Below, in pieces: positions 8,242 to 15,816 of a DNA stretch of 34,768 bases. This DNA comes from an uncultured Clostridia bacterium (GTDB taxonomy: Bacteria > Bacillota > Clostridia > TANB77 > CAG-508). The notes beneath the pieces are model-generated. The model was given only the letters and a program-made list of their open reading frames with translations. It did not search any database and was not told where the DNA came from. Every line of letters starts with the position of its first letter. The stretch's first letter is position 1. A program made the translations under genes and the position numbers. The stretch spans positions 1-34,768 of the forward strand of contig CANQAH010000013.1 of the NCBI GenBank assembly GCA_947588885.1, written 5' to 3'.

Positions 8242-9519
8242 CTATTTTAATATTGTATTTATTTTTTGTATAAATTCGTTATTGTTTTTTGTATTTGTGG
8301 TAAGTGCTATAATTTTTTCTGCCATTTCTAAATTATTCATTTTTGAAAGAGCTTTTCTTAATGCTATTGATGTTACCAATTCTTCTTGAGTAAGCAATAA
8401 GTCATCTCTTCTTGTCCCTGATTTATTAATATCAATTGCTGGGAATATCCTTTTTTCTGAAAGATTTCTGTCTAGATGTACTTCCATGTTACCAGTTCCC
8501 TTAAATTCTTCAAATATTACTTCATCCATTCTACTTCCTGTTTCTACAAGTGCTGTAGCCAAGATAGTTAGACTTCCTGCGTTTTCAGTATTTCTTGCTG
8601 CACCGAAAAAACGTTTTGGTTTATGCAATGCTGCAGGATCAAAGCCTCCTGATAAAGTCCTACCTGATGAAGGTATTGTTAGATTATATGCTCTTGCTAA
8701 TCTTGTAATACTATCTAACAAAATAACAACATCTTTTTTCTGCTCAGTAAGTCTTTTTGCTCTTTCTAAAACCATTTCTGCGACTTTAATATGGTGCTCA
8801 GGTAATTCATCAAATGTTGAATAAACAACATCTCCTTGAATAGATCGTTTCATGTCTGTAACTTCCTCAGGTCTTTCATCAATAAGTAAAACTATTAATT
8901 CGACCTCAGGATTATTTGAAGTGATACTGTTAGCTATTTTCTTTAAAATTGTAGTTTTCCCGGCTTTAGGTGGGGCAACTATCATTCCTCTTTGTCCTTT
9001 TCCAATTGGAGAAAGCAAGTCCATTATTCTCATAGTATATTCTGATGGTGTTGTTTCTAATTTTAATCTTTTGTTTGGATAAATTGGAATTAAATCATCG
9101 AATGAAGTTCTTCTCATTGCATTTTCAGGATGTTCACCATTTACTTCTCCAACATAGATAAGAGCAGGAAATTTTTCTCCTTCTTTTGGATTTCTCATTA
9201 TTCCTTTAATTTTATCTCCAGTATCTAATCTAAAGCGCCTAATTTGAACAGGTGAAATGTATACATCTTTTGGTGTTGATAAATAATTATCTCCTCTTAA
9301 AAATCCATATCCATCAGGCATTACTTCTAATATACCTTCTGCAATTTGATCTCCTTCATTTGTAGGCCTATAACCTTCTTCTTTCTTATCTTCAGCTGGC
9401 TCATTTAATTGTTCTAAAGCATCAATTAATTCTTGTTTTTTTAATTTTGATATATTTTTAATCTCTTTTTCTTTTGCTAATTCGCGTAATTCTGAAATTG
9501 ATAAATCACTATAATTCAT
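8242..9519 (-). CDS. rho: Transcription termination factor Rho
   Basis: A 425-residue hexameric RNA-dependent ATPase that ends untranslated transcripts. A Rho_N helical segment (about 1-40) is followed by a short charged linker and the S1-like RNA-binding domain with RNP1-type DGYGFLR (69-75). The RecA-like core contains Walker [10 protein letters not shown] (182-190) and Walker [27 protein letters not shown] marks the Q/R-loop region, with further conserved signatures [23 protein letters not shown] (only partly quoted in other fields). The start ATG lies a few nt after AGGGGG. Length is typical for a Firmicute Rho without a large insertion. The divIC gene lies upstream on the same strand, separated by its own terminator and an element copy, so rho probably has its own promoter, which I could not place. 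Confidence 0.97.
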   Translation of the reverse strand: MNYSDLSISELRELAKEKEIKNISKLKKQELIDALEQLNEPAEDKKEEGYRPTNEGDQIAEGILEVMPDGYGFLRGDNYLSTPKDVYISPVQIRRFRLDTGDKIKGIMRNPKEGEKFPALIYVGEVNGEHPENAMRRTSFDDLIPIYPNKRLKLETTPSEYTMRIMDLLSPIGKGQRGMIVAPPKAGKTTILKKIANSITSNNPEVELIVLLIDERPEEVTDMKRSIQGDVVYSTFDELPEHHIKVAEMVLERAKRLTEQKKDVVILLDSITRLARAYNLTIPSSGRTLSGGFDPAALHKPKRFFGAARNTENAGSLTILATALVETGSRMDEVIFEEFKGTGNMEVHLDRNLSEKRIFPAIDINKSGTRRDDLLLTQEELVTSIALRKALSKMNNLEMAEKIIALTTNTKNNNEFIQKINTILK

Positions 9520-9580
9520 ATATGCCCCCTATTTTTTTATTTAATTTTTATTTTGGGAATTTTTTTAAGAAATAAATTGA

Positions 9581-9640
9581 ACAAATTTGGCGAAGCATTT
9601 ATATAATAGGAATTTCGGAGAATATTCCTATTATATAAAA
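9581..9640 (+). repeat. Three-hairpin element, copy 4 (SL2 arm and SL3)
   Basis: Carries ACAAATTTGGCGAAGC and a full SL3 in which TATATAATAGGAAT pairs with ATTCCTATTATATA. Both arms differ from copy 3 in a matching way. SL3 touches the divIC terminator. Confidence 0.8.
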
Positions 9641-9673
9641 AAGTAACTATATCCAATTTAGTATAGTTACTTT
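9640..9673 (-). terminator. Intrinsic terminator of divIC
   Basis: AAAGTAACTATA pairs with TATAGTTACTTT, followed on the minus strand by TTTATATAATAGG. It overlaps the divIC stop codon. Confidence 0.8.
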
Positions 9674-9959
9674 ATTTTGTACCGACATCAATATAAACTC
9701 TTTCATTTGGTAAATACATATCTAGTTTTTCACGAGCTAATTCCTCTATATATTCTGGTGAATCAATGTTTTCCTTAAGAGATTTTAAAGAATCCTGATA
9801 TTCAACAGCTTCGTCAGTTTTTTCTTGATAATATGCTTGCGTTTCTTTATAAGCATTGATTTTTGTTTGTTGATTAATAAAGATCGTAATTGCATAGACA
9901 AAGAAAACTATAGCTAAAATTTTAATGTATAAATTTTTTATATTAAATAATTTTTTCAT
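9672..9959 (-). CDS. divIC: Septum formation initiator, FtsB/DivIC family
   Basis: A 95-residue bitopic membrane protein of the divisome. A short basic N-terminus (MKKLFNIKNLYIK) precedes one membrane segment (about 13-29, ILAIVFFVYAITIFI). A periplasm-side coiled coil follows, then the family's C-terminal block SPEYIEELAREKLDMYLPNE, matching the DivIC/FtsB consensus. Known partners are FtsL and DivIB. Position directly downstream of yabP and yabQ matches the Bacillus and Clostridia order yabP-yabQ-divIC. GGAG lies 9 nt upstream of the ATG. It ends in a terminator, closing the yabP-yabQ-divIC operon. Confidence 0.93.
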   Translation of the reverse strand: MKKLFNIKNLYIKILAIVFFVYAITIFINQQTKINAYKETQAYYQEKTDEAVEYQDSLKSLKENIDSPEYIEELAREKLDMYLPNERVYIDVGTK

Positions 9960-10048
9960 AAGTAAAACTCCGATACTTTTGTTTTAAATACACAGAAATA
10001 TATACATTAATATTATTCTACATAAATCTGAAAAATCCTTTTAATTTT

Positions 10049-10471
10049 TTATTTTTTTAAGTTGAAATTTGTCGAAAGAACTAATTTCTTTAGTAAATTC
10101 ACAATTTTAGAAAATGTATTAAGAATAATATTTATGAAATTAAAAATTGGAATGAAAATAATTTTATTTAATGTATTAAGTGATATTGTTCCTATTTTCA
10201 CAAAGTACTTACTTATTGTTATTATGTATAGTAATATACCTGTGAAAAGTCCAATAAATAAAAATGCTCTAATTTTTCCTTCATTTAGTATGAAAATACC
10301 GGATAATAATATTATACCAGAAATTATCCAAAATGCAATATCTTCTATAATTGTAATCGAATCAGGGGTTTTATATACACGCCTTAATATTCTAAAAAAA
10401 TCAAAGAGAAAACTGATAATTAGGCCGATTAATATAAAGGCTAAAAAAATACTAAATTCTTTATTTATCAT
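10049..10471 (-). CDS. yabQ: Spore cortex biosynthesis membrane protein YabQ
   Basis: A 140-residue integral membrane protein with an N-terminal segment (9-26, FLAFILIGLIISFLFDFF), then RRVYKTPDSITIIEDIAFWI, the YabQ family signature region, and two further hydrophobic stretches. In Bacillus subtilis YabQ localises to the forespore membrane and is needed for cortex formation. Its ATG overlaps the TGA of yabP (ATGA), so the two are translationally coupled, and there is no strong separate ribosome binding site. The basic, Asn/Leu-rich tail is variable. This gene, with yabP, is the best evidence in the window that the organism sporulates. Confidence 0.93.
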   Translation of the reverse strand: MINKEFSIFLAFILIGLIISFLFDFFRILRRVYKTPDSITIIEDIAFWIISGIILLSGIFILNEGKIRAFLFIGLFTGILLYIITISKYFVKIGTISLNTLNKIIFIPIFNFINIILNTFSKIVNLLKKLVLSTNFNLKK

Positions 10472-10752
10472 TTAAAAATTTTACTCATCAATCCTTGTTT
10501 TTGTGTCATATTTTTGTCTGAATATTCAATTGCTCTAACTGTTCCATCAATAATAACATCGCCTGATTCAACAGAAATTTTATTTACTTTTAAGTCTGCA
10601 CCTTTTATATTTAAAAGACCTAATTCTGACTCAACAATTACAATTTCATCATCAAAACTCAAAACATCTTTAATTCCTGTAAGTGTGAGTTTTTTTCTAT
10701 TTTCTAAAATTACATTTTGCATAATATTTGCCTGAGCTTCTTCAACTTGCAT
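10468..10752 (-). CDS. yabP: Sporulation protein YabP
   Basis: A 94-residue member of the YabP/YqfC family, required for spore cortex assembly and expressed in the mother cell in Bacillus. The family pattern is visible: NRKKLTLTGIKDVLSFDDE, then a hydrophobic beta strand and LLNIKGADLKVNKISVESGD. It is the first gene of the yabP-yabQ-divIC operon. AGAGGT precedes the ATG by 8 nt. I could not place a convincing SigE promoter. Confidence 0.93.
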   Translation of the reverse strand: MQVEEAQANIMQNVILENRKKLTLTGIKDVLSFDDEIVIVESELGLLNIKGADLKVNKISVESGDVIIDGTVRAIEYSDKNMTQKQGLMSKIFK

Positions 10753-10842
10753 AGCTTAATACCTCTTTTCTCTTCCTTTTAGTGTCCTAAGATATTATAT
10801 TCATGATTTGATCTTTTAGAACATTTGGAATTTAGGCAATAA

Positions 10843-10874
10843 TATAGCGTGTTCTTTTTTTTGAACACGCTATA
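10843..10874. terminator. Terminator-like perfect hairpin between lysC and yabP
   Basis: TATAGCGTGTTC pairs perfectly with GAACACGCTATA over 12 bp around an 8-nt T/A loop. The downstream T-run on the minus strand is weak (TTATT), so it may be a weak terminator of aspartokinase. Confidence 0.6.
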
Positions 10875-10892
10875 AAGAGGTTTTGCTTTAAA

Positions 10893-12098
10893 TTAAAAAA
10901 ATTTATTATGAATTGCTTTTACAGCTCTATCTGATTCATCCTGATTAACTAATACAGTAATTTTTATTTCAGATGTGCTGATTAAATGCATATTAATATT
11001 TTCTTCATATAATGCCTCGAACATCTTTGCTGCAATTCCTGTTCTATTAGTCATTCCTATTCCAACAATTGAAACTTTTGATAAATTATCAAAATGAATG
11101 ATTTCTCTCGCAGTTAAATATTCTTTATTTTCTTCAAGAACTTTTAATGTTTCTGCTAAGTCAGATGTTTTTATTGTGAATGATAAATTTTTATTAATAC
11201 TTTCTCCAAATGATTGAACAATTGTATCTATGTTTATTTTATGTTCTGCTAGTAATTTAAATACTTTGTATGTTTTTCCGATTTTATTTTCTAGTCCCAT
11301 TACTGTTACTCTTGAAATATTGTCATCTTTAGCAATCCCACTAATTTCCATATTTTCAAGATATTTACTATTTTCTACTATAGTTCCTGTTGAATTTTCT
11401 TTTCCAGTTTCTTTGACAACTATTGGAATATCAAATTTCTTTCCTATTTCTACACATCTATTATGAAGAACTTTTGCTCCTAAGCTAGATAGTTCAAGCA
11501 TTTCATCATAAGATATTAAATCAATTTTTTTTGCATTTTCTACTTTAGATGGATCTGTTGTAAATATTCCATCAACATCAGTGTATATGTCACATTTATC
11601 TGCTTTTAAACTTGCTGCTATAGCAACTGCTGTTGTGTCTGATCCTCCTCTTCCAAGTGTTGTTATTTCTCCATTTTCGTTTATTCCTTGAAAACCAGCT
11701 ATAACAACAATATAGCCTTTTTCAAATAAATCGAGAATTGTTTCACTTTTAATTGATTTAATTTTTGCGTTCCCAAAATTATCATCTGTAATTATTGGTA
11801 ATTGCCATCCTGTTAAAGATATTGCTTTATAGCCTTTATCATTTAGCATCATGGCTAATTTTGAAATTGTAATTTGTTCTCCAACTGAAACAAGAACATC
11901 ATGTTCTCTTTTGCATGGGCTATTTGTTATTTCTTTTTCCTCAGTTATTAGTCTATCTGTTGTTTTACCTTGAGCTGAAACTATAACTGCTACATCATTT
12001 CCTTTCTCAAATTCTTTTGTGATATGATTGCAAACTTTTTCTAATTTTTCTGTAGTTGCGACAGAACTTCCTCCAAATTTTTGTACTATTATGCCCAT
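10893..12098 (-). CDS. lysC: Aspartate kinase
   Basis: A 401-residue monofunctional aspartokinase, which phosphorylates L-aspartate as the first step to lysine, threonine, methionine and diaminopimelate. The N-terminal kinase domain has KFGGSSVA (7-14), VGEQIT and TLGRGGSDTTAVA. The signature YTDVDGIFTTDP follows. From about residue 260 two ACT domains form the allosteric part (VTVMGLENKIGKTYKVF and VSIVGIGMTNRTGIAAKMF). AGAAGGTGCC precedes the ATG. A promoter lies at 12169-12197. No lysine riboswitch consensus was found in the short leader, so feedback is likely allosteric. The gene is alone, not with asd or dap genes. Confidence 0.96.
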   Translation of the reverse strand: MGIIVQKFGGSSVATTEKLEKVCNHITKEFEKGNDVAVIVSAQGKTTDRLITEEKEITNSPCKREHDVLVSVGEQITISKLAMMLNDKGYKAISLTGWQLPIITDDNFGNAKIKSIKSETILDLFEKGYIVVIAGFQGINENGEITTLGRGGSDTTAVAIAASLKADKCDIYTDVDGIFTTDPSKVENAKKIDLISYDEMLELSSLGAKVLHNRCVEIGKKFDIPIVVKETGKENSTGTIVENSKYLENMEISGIAKDDNISRVTVMGLENKIGKTYKVFKLLAEHKINIDTIVQSFGESINKNLSFTIKTSDLAETLKVLEENKEYLTAREIIHFDNLSKVSIVGIGMTNRTGIAAKMFEALYEENINMHLISTSEIKITVLVNQDESDRAVKAIHNKFF

Positions 12099-12168
12099 AG
12101 CTTGGCACCTTCTTTAGAATAATATAAAAGCAAATTTAAGTCTAAATTTTGCCAATGTAATTTAATAT

Positions 12169-12197
12169 ATTATATGTGATGCAATATATTTCGTGAA
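12169..12197 (-). promoter_or_regulatory. Promoter of aspartokinase
   Basis: TTCACG (12197-12192), 17-nt spacer, perfect TATAAT (12174-12169). The leader is about 65 nt. Confidence 0.6.
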
Positions 12198-12257
12198 TAT
12201 ATTATCACTTTATTTTTAATATTTCAATATAAATGAACAATCAAAAAATACATTAAA

Positions 12258-12291
12258 AAATAGGAAATGCGGAGCAATTTCATATAATATG
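12258..12291 (+). repeat. Three-hairpin element, copy 5 (SL3 remnant)
   Basis: AATAGGAAATGCGGAGCAAT is identical to the SL3 core of copy 3, but the right arm has decayed. It abuts the terminator of the Cys4 protein gene, as other copies abut terminators. Confidence 0.65.
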
Positions 12292-12293
12292 AA

Positions 12294-12316
12294 AAAGCTG
12301 GTATAAAACCAGCTTT
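12294..12316 (-). terminator. Intrinsic terminator of the Cys4 protein gene
   Basis: AAAGCTGG pairs with CCAGCTTT around a 7-nt loop and is followed on the minus strand by TTCATATT. It lies 10 nt beyond the stop of the 39-residue gene. Confidence 0.75.
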
Positions 12317-12326
12317 AATATATTTA

Positions 12327-12446
12327 CTATCTCCATTCACCACAAGAATCTGAACCTTTTTTAGTTGCATATCCTTGTTTTTTACATTTTCCCCATCCGT
12401 CTCCGTCTGGTGACCAGTATGTACAATTATCACAATATTTTGCCAT
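12327..12446 (-). CDS. 39-residue four-cysteine protein (HiPIP/zinc-ribbon-like)
   Basis: A very short gene supported by a complete transcription unit: promoter (12480-12508, extended -10), GGAGG 8 nt before the ATG, and a terminator just after the TAG. The product starts MAKYCDNCTYWSPDGDGWGK. Cysteines at 5, 8, 21 and 35 give C-x2-C-x12-C-x13-C, with Trp at 11, 18 and 38 and a Gly-rich turn. This spacing, with an aromatic after the first pair and a G-x-C third cysteine, resembles the HiPIP-like small subunits of glycyl-radical enzymes (BssB/HpdC type), or could hold structural zinc. No glycyl-radical enzyme is in the window. A 69-residue ORF in another frame here is discounted because it reads through the terminator and the repeat. 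Confidence 0.8.
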   Translation of the reverse strand: MAKYCDNCTYWSPDGDGWGKCKKQGYATKKGSDSCGEWR

Positions 12447-12479
12447 GATTATTGCCTCCTTTTTTTAAATTACATTCTA

Positions 12480-12508
12480 ATTATATCAGTTTTTCAAGAA
12501 TTCGTCAA
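12480..12508 (-). promoter_or_regulatory. Promoter of the Cys4 protein gene
   Basis: TTGACG (12508-12503), 17-nt spacer, TATAAT (12485-12480) with TGA before the -10. One of the best promoters in the window. Confidence 0.8.
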
Positions 12509-12519
12509 TCTCAGTTGTT

Positions 12520-13275
12520 TTATATGCTAAATAATGTTAGTAAAGAAATTATTTTTTCTTTTGGTGTAAGAACGCATCCTTTAATAATTAACTTTTGAAT
12601 TGGATTGAAATAATATTTTAAATAAAGTATATCGTTTATTTTAAATTTTATATTAACATCTGCACAAGTAAAAAATTTGCATGAAATACATTGAACACTA
12701 CATTTTTTATCTTCTAAATATTCACAAAGTTTATGTTTTTTTAATGAAAATATATTGACATGGTAACAACATCCCATTTTTATTATTTTATGATATGGTT
12801 TTTTAACTTTTCTTTTTGATATGCATACATCATCTTTAAAATCACAATAATTAAGTTTTTCATTCATACTATCAAGATATTCACATGCTTTATCATATAA
12901 AAATTCAATTTTTTCTTTTTTGGATTTATACTGAAATAGATTAATAAATATATTTAACTCGTTAATTGTTTTTATATTTATTTCATCAATATTTTTCTTT
13001 ACTATTAAACAGATTTCTTGATTATTTATTTGCGTCCCTATTTTTATTTTTCTTCTTAAACATTGCTTTTTTATTTTAGAAATATTTTTAACTATTTTTT
13101 TTAAATTTTTTTGCGAATTTAAAATTTCGACATTTTCCAAAACTAATACAATATTTGATGTTTTATCTTCGATTTTAAATTCTTTAGTTAAATTGACTAT
13201 TTGTAATATTTCTTCTTTGTTTAATTCATTTATTGTATTGTTAAAATTTATATCATCTAAACAGATATACAACAT
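12520..13275 (-). CDS. Conserved clostridial protein with Cys-rich C-terminal half
   Basis: A 251-residue cytoplasmic protein. The N-terminal half (1-120) alternates short strands and helices and has no motif I know. The C-terminal half holds ten cysteines between 131 and 204 (131, 144, 151, 169, 170, 184, 192, 196, 199, 204), including MGCCYH and C-x3-C-x2-C-x4-C (192-204). These probably bind zinc or an iron-sulfur cluster. The ending NPIQKLIIKGCVLTPKEKI matches my memory of an uncharacterised family in Clostridia. It is transcribed divergently from the radical SAM gene, from a good promoter (13409-13437) with a leader of about 125 nt. The adjacent 39-residue Cys4 gene may be functionally related, which is inference from position only. 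Confidence 0.8.
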   Translation of the reverse strand: MLYICLDDINFNNTINELNKEEILQIVNLTKEFKIEDKTSNIVLVLENVEILNSQKNLKKIVKNISKIKKQCLRRKIKIGTQINNQEICLIVKKNIDEINIKTINELNIFINLFQYKSKKEKIEFLYDKACEYLDSMNEKLNYCDFKDDVCISKRKVKKPYHKIIKMGCCYHVNIFSLKKHKLCEYLEDKKCSVQCISCKFFTCADVNIKFKINDILYLKYYFNPIQKLIIKGCVLTPKEKIISLLTLFSI

Positions 13276-13408
13276 TTAATTTATTACCTTTCTTCACTAT
13301 CAATATTTTTTGAAATTAGTGATAATTCTAACTTTTCTAATGATAATGTTCATTTAATATTAAAATTTTTCCAAAAAAGAAATAGCTTTACAATAAAATT
13401 GCAATTTA

Positions 13409-13437
13409 ATTATATCATTTTCAAATACTATTGTAAA
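13409..13437 (-). promoter_or_regulatory. Promoter of the Cys-rich protein gene
   Basis: TTTACA (13437-13432), 17-nt spacer, TATAAT (13414-13409). The leader down to 13275 is about 125 nt and I see no clear structure in it. Confidence 0.7.
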
Positions 13438-13466
13438 AATGTCAAATTTTAATTTTACTATTTTTT

Positions 13467-13475
13467 TGATATACT
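13467..13475 (+). promoter_or_regulatory. Extended -10 of the leaderless radical SAM gene
   Basis: TGATATACT (extended -10) ends 7 nt before the ATG at 13483, which puts the expected transcription start on or next to the start codon. The -35 (near 13447, TTTTAA) is poor, as is usual with extended -10 promoters. Confidence 0.65.
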
Positions 13476-13482
13476 AATATTT

Positions 13483-14394
13483 ATGGAAGAAAGATATTTA
13501 AGATATAATCATTTAAATGAATATTTAAAAAATAAATTTGGAGAAAGAACTTTAAAAATTTGTGTTGATGGTGGTTTTACTTGTCCTAATAGAGATGGAA
13601 CTTGTGGGACAGGCGGATGTATTTTTTGTGGTGAAAAAGGTTCTGGAGAACATTTAACAAGATTGCCTATTGATAAACAAGTTGAAAATGCTTTGAATAG
13701 TTATAAATCAGAAAGAGCAAATAAATTCATAGTTTATTTTCAAAATTTTACTAATACATATGCAGATTTAGATGTCTTAAAAAAGAAATATGATTCTGCT
13801 TTTATTGATGATAGAATTGTTGGTATTCAAATTGCTACTAGACCAGATTGTATTACAGATGAGATTGCTGAGCTTATCTCCTCTTATTCTTCAAAATATT
13901 ATGTTTGTGTTGAACTTGGTTTGCAAACTTCAAATGATGAAACTGCCAAATTAATCAATCGTGGTTATTTATCCTCTAAATTTATTGAAGCTGTTAAAAT
14001 TTTAAGAAAATATAATATTGATATTGTATGTCATATAATGATTGGTCTACCAAACGAAAAATTTGACGATTTAAAGGCAACTATTTCTTTTATAAACATA
14101 TTAGACATTCAAGGAATAAAAATCCATTCTACATACATTATAAAAGGAACTAAGCTATGTGAATTATATAATAACGGATTATATGAACCAATTACTTTAG
14201 AAGATTATTTAGAAAAATTAGTTTATGTTATTACACATATTAATCCAAATATTATAGTTCACAGAATTTCAGGAGATGCTCCGAAAGAGTTGCTTGTTGC
14301 ACCAGAATGGAATTTGCACAAAAAATGGGTTTTGAATGGTTTGGATAAAATTCTAAAAGAAAGAAATTTAACACAAGGATGTTTTTACAAATAA
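13483..14394 (+). CDS. TIGR01212-type radical SAM protein
   Basis: A 303-residue radical SAM protein of the YhcC/TIGR01212 family, the only plus-strand gene in the window. The cluster region is FTCPNRDGTCGTGGCIFC, with C34, C46 and C49 in the family's C-x11-C-x2-C positions and an extra Cys at 41. HLNEYLKNKFGERTLKI at the start and VCVELGLQTS plus HIMIGLPNE later are family hallmarks. The substrate of this family is not established; a role in tRNA or nucleotide modification has been suggested. There is no Shine-Dalgarno upstream of the ATG, and a -10 box lies right next to it, so the mRNA is probably leaderless. The conserved N-terminus makes an internal start unlikely. A strong terminator follows the stop, converging on prfB. 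Confidence 0.93.
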   Translation: MEERYLRYNHLNEYLKNKFGERTLKICVDGGFTCPNRDGTCGTGGCIFCGEKGSGEHLTRLPIDKQVENALNSYKSERANKFIVYFQNFTNTYADLDVLKKKYDSAFIDDRIVGIQIATRPDCITDEIAELISSYSSKYYVCVELGLQTSNDETAKLINRGYLSSKFIEAVKILRKYNIDIVCHIMIGLPNEKFDDLKATISFINILDIQGIKIHSTYIIKGTKLCELYNNGLYEPITLEDYLEKLVYVITHINPNIIVHRISGDAPKELLVAPEWNLHKKWVLNGLDKILKERNLTQGCFYK

Positions 14395-14427
14395 AAGGTC
14401 TATAAAAAATTAATTTTATAGGCCTTT
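14394..14427 (+). terminator. Intrinsic terminator of the radical SAM gene
   Basis: AAAGGTCTATAAAA pairs with TTTTATAGGCCTTT (one G-T) around a 6-nt loop, followed by ATATTAT. It overlaps the stop codon and runs into SL3 of the element. Confidence 0.75.
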
Positions 14428-14567
14428 ATATTATAGGAAAGTTCCTATAATATAAAGGCTTCGCCAGATTTGTACACAAATTTTTTAACAAAAATTTGGC
14501 GCATAGAACAAATACGCGGACAATTCAGATATTTTTTGCACATTATGTATTATCCGCTTCTGATTCT
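14425..14567 (-). repeat. Three-hairpin intergenic element, copy 6 (full, inverted)
   Basis: Full copy in reverse orientation. SL3 (14425-14456): TTTATATTATAGGAA pairs with TTCCTATAATATAAA. SL2 (about 14462-14502) has the CGCC and GGCG arms. SL1 (14505-14567): AGAATCAGAAGCGGATAAT pairs with ATTGTCCGCGTATTTGTTCT with some wobble. SL1 begins inside the prfB stop codon and SL3 joins the radical SAM terminator, so the element fills the whole gap. Confidence 0.88.
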
Positions 14568-15679
14568 TATTCTTTTGAGGTTACATTTGATTTCAAATAG
14601 CTTTCAATAAAATCATCTATATTTCCATCCATAACACCTTGGACATTACCAACTTCATAATTTGTTCTGTGATCTTTTACCATTGTATATGGACAAAATA
14701 CATATGAACGTATTTGACTCCCCCATGCTATTTCTCTTTGAACACCTTTTAAATCTTCAATTTTTTCTTTTTGTTCTTTTTCTTTTAGATCAAGAAGTTT
14801 TGATTTAAGCATTTTCATTGCTGTTTCTCTATTTTGAATTTGTGAACGCTCAGATTGACATTGAGCAACTATATTTGTAGGAATGTGAGTTATTCTTACT
14901 GCTGAAGAAGTTTTATTTACATGTTGCCCTCCTGCACCAGAAGCTCTATATGTATCAACTCTTAAATCATCTGGATTTATGTCTAATTCTATATCATCTG
15001 TTATTTCAGGTAAAACTTCTACAGAAGCAAATGATGTGTGTCTTCTACTATTACTGTCAAATGGTGAAATTCTAACTAATCTATGTATTCCCATTTCTCC
15101 TTTTAAATATCCATAGGCATTCTCTCCTATTACTTCAAAAGTTACACTTTTAATCCCTGCTTCATCACCTTCAAGAAAATCTACTTCATTTATTTGATAA
15201 CTATTTTTATTTGCCCATCTTGTATACATCCTATAAAGCATTTCTGCCCAGTCTTGTGATTCTGTTCCTCCTGCTCCTGGATGAATTGTTAAGATTGCAT
15301 TATTCTGGTCATATTTCCCAGAAAGTAAAGTTTGTAATTCAAATTTTTCCGCTTCTTTTTCTAACTTTTTACTTTCCTTTTGAACTTCAATACCAATTTC
15401 TTCATCATTTTCAGCTTTAGCAAGTTCAGCTAATTCTATTGTTTCTGAAATTGATTTTTGCAAATTCACAAAAGGAATAGTTTTATTTTTAATTGATTTA
15501 ATTGTATTTAATACTTTTGCTGAATTCTCAGAGTCATTCCAAAATCCTTCTTTTACAGTTTCAGCTTCTAATTGTTCTAACTGATTTATTAATTCGGTTA
15601 CTCTTATTGAATCACCAAGTTTTTTAATTTTATCTTTTAAGTCTTCTAAAAGCTTTATGCTTTCATCTAATTCTAACAT
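14567..15679 (-). CDS. prfB: Peptide chain release factor 2
   Basis: A 370-residue class I release factor that recognises UGA and UAA. The start is the ATG at 15679, with AAGGAG 10 nt upstream; a longer frame reaching 15730 would include the promoter. Anticodon-like tripeptide SPF is at 205-207 and the catalytic GGQ at 250-252 (ASGAGGQHVNKTSSA). The N-terminal coiled coil and GFWND (45-49) match RF2. The usual in-frame UGA and CTTTGAC shift site near codon 25 are absent: the frame is continuous through GDSIRVTELINQ, so the normal RF2 autoregulation is missing here. The promoter is at 15702-15730. Confidence 0.97.
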   Translation of the reverse strand: MLELDESIKLLEDLKDKIKKLGDSIRVTELINQLEQLEAETVKEGFWNDSENSAKVLNTIKSIKNKTIPFVNLQKSISETIELAELAKAENDEEIGIEVQKESKKLEKEAEKFELQTLLSGKYDQNNAILTIHPGAGGTESQDWAEMLYRMYTRWANKNSYQINEVDFLEGDEAGIKSVTFEVIGENAYGYLKGEMGIHRLVRISPFDSNSRRHTSFASVEVLPEITDDIELDINPDDLRVDTYRASGAGGQHVNKTSSAVRITHIPTNIVAQCQSERSQIQNRETAMKMLKSKLLDLKEKEQKEKIEDLKGVQREIAWGSQIRSYVFCPYTMVKDHRTNYEVGNVQGVMDGNIDDFIESYLKSNVTSKE

Positions 15680-15701
15680 TATATATCTCCTTAATAAATG
15701 T

Positions 15702-15730
15702 ATTATACAGTAATGATTGATATTCTTCAA
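15702..15730 (-). promoter_or_regulatory. Promoter of prfB
   Basis: TTGAAG (15730-15725), 17-nt spacer, perfect TATAAT (15707-15702). Confidence 0.7.
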
Positions 15731-15731
15731 G

Positions 15732-15752
15732 ATTCTTTCCTATTATATAAAA
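15732..15752 (+). repeat. Three-hairpin element, copy 7 (SL3 half)
   Basis: Only TTTCCTATTATATAAAAAA, the right arm of SL3, is left, again joined to a terminator (that of the surface protein gene). Confidence 0.55.
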
Positions 15753-15783
15753 AATGAAATAGCTTAATTACTATTCCATTTTT
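15750..15783 (-). terminator. Intrinsic terminator of the surface protein gene
   Basis: AAAAATGGAATAG pairs with CTATTTCATTTTT (one G-U) around an 8-nt loop; the T-tract continues into the element remnant. Confidence 0.75.
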
Positions 15784-15816
15784 ATAAAATATTACTTTAT
15801 ATTATTGATATATTTT

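Noticed and set aside
12099-12200. Lysine riboswitch upstream of aspartokinase
   Set aside because: The leader is only about 65 nt and lacks the conserved L-box elements.
12224-12433. 69-codon minus-strand ORF
   Set aside because: It runs through a terminator and an element remnant, and its frame conflicts with the 39-residue Cys4 gene that has promoter, ribosome binding site and terminator.
15680-15730. N-terminal extension of prfB
   Set aside because: The extra codons overlap the promoter (TTGAAG-17-TATAAT), and AAGGAG precedes the internal ATG.
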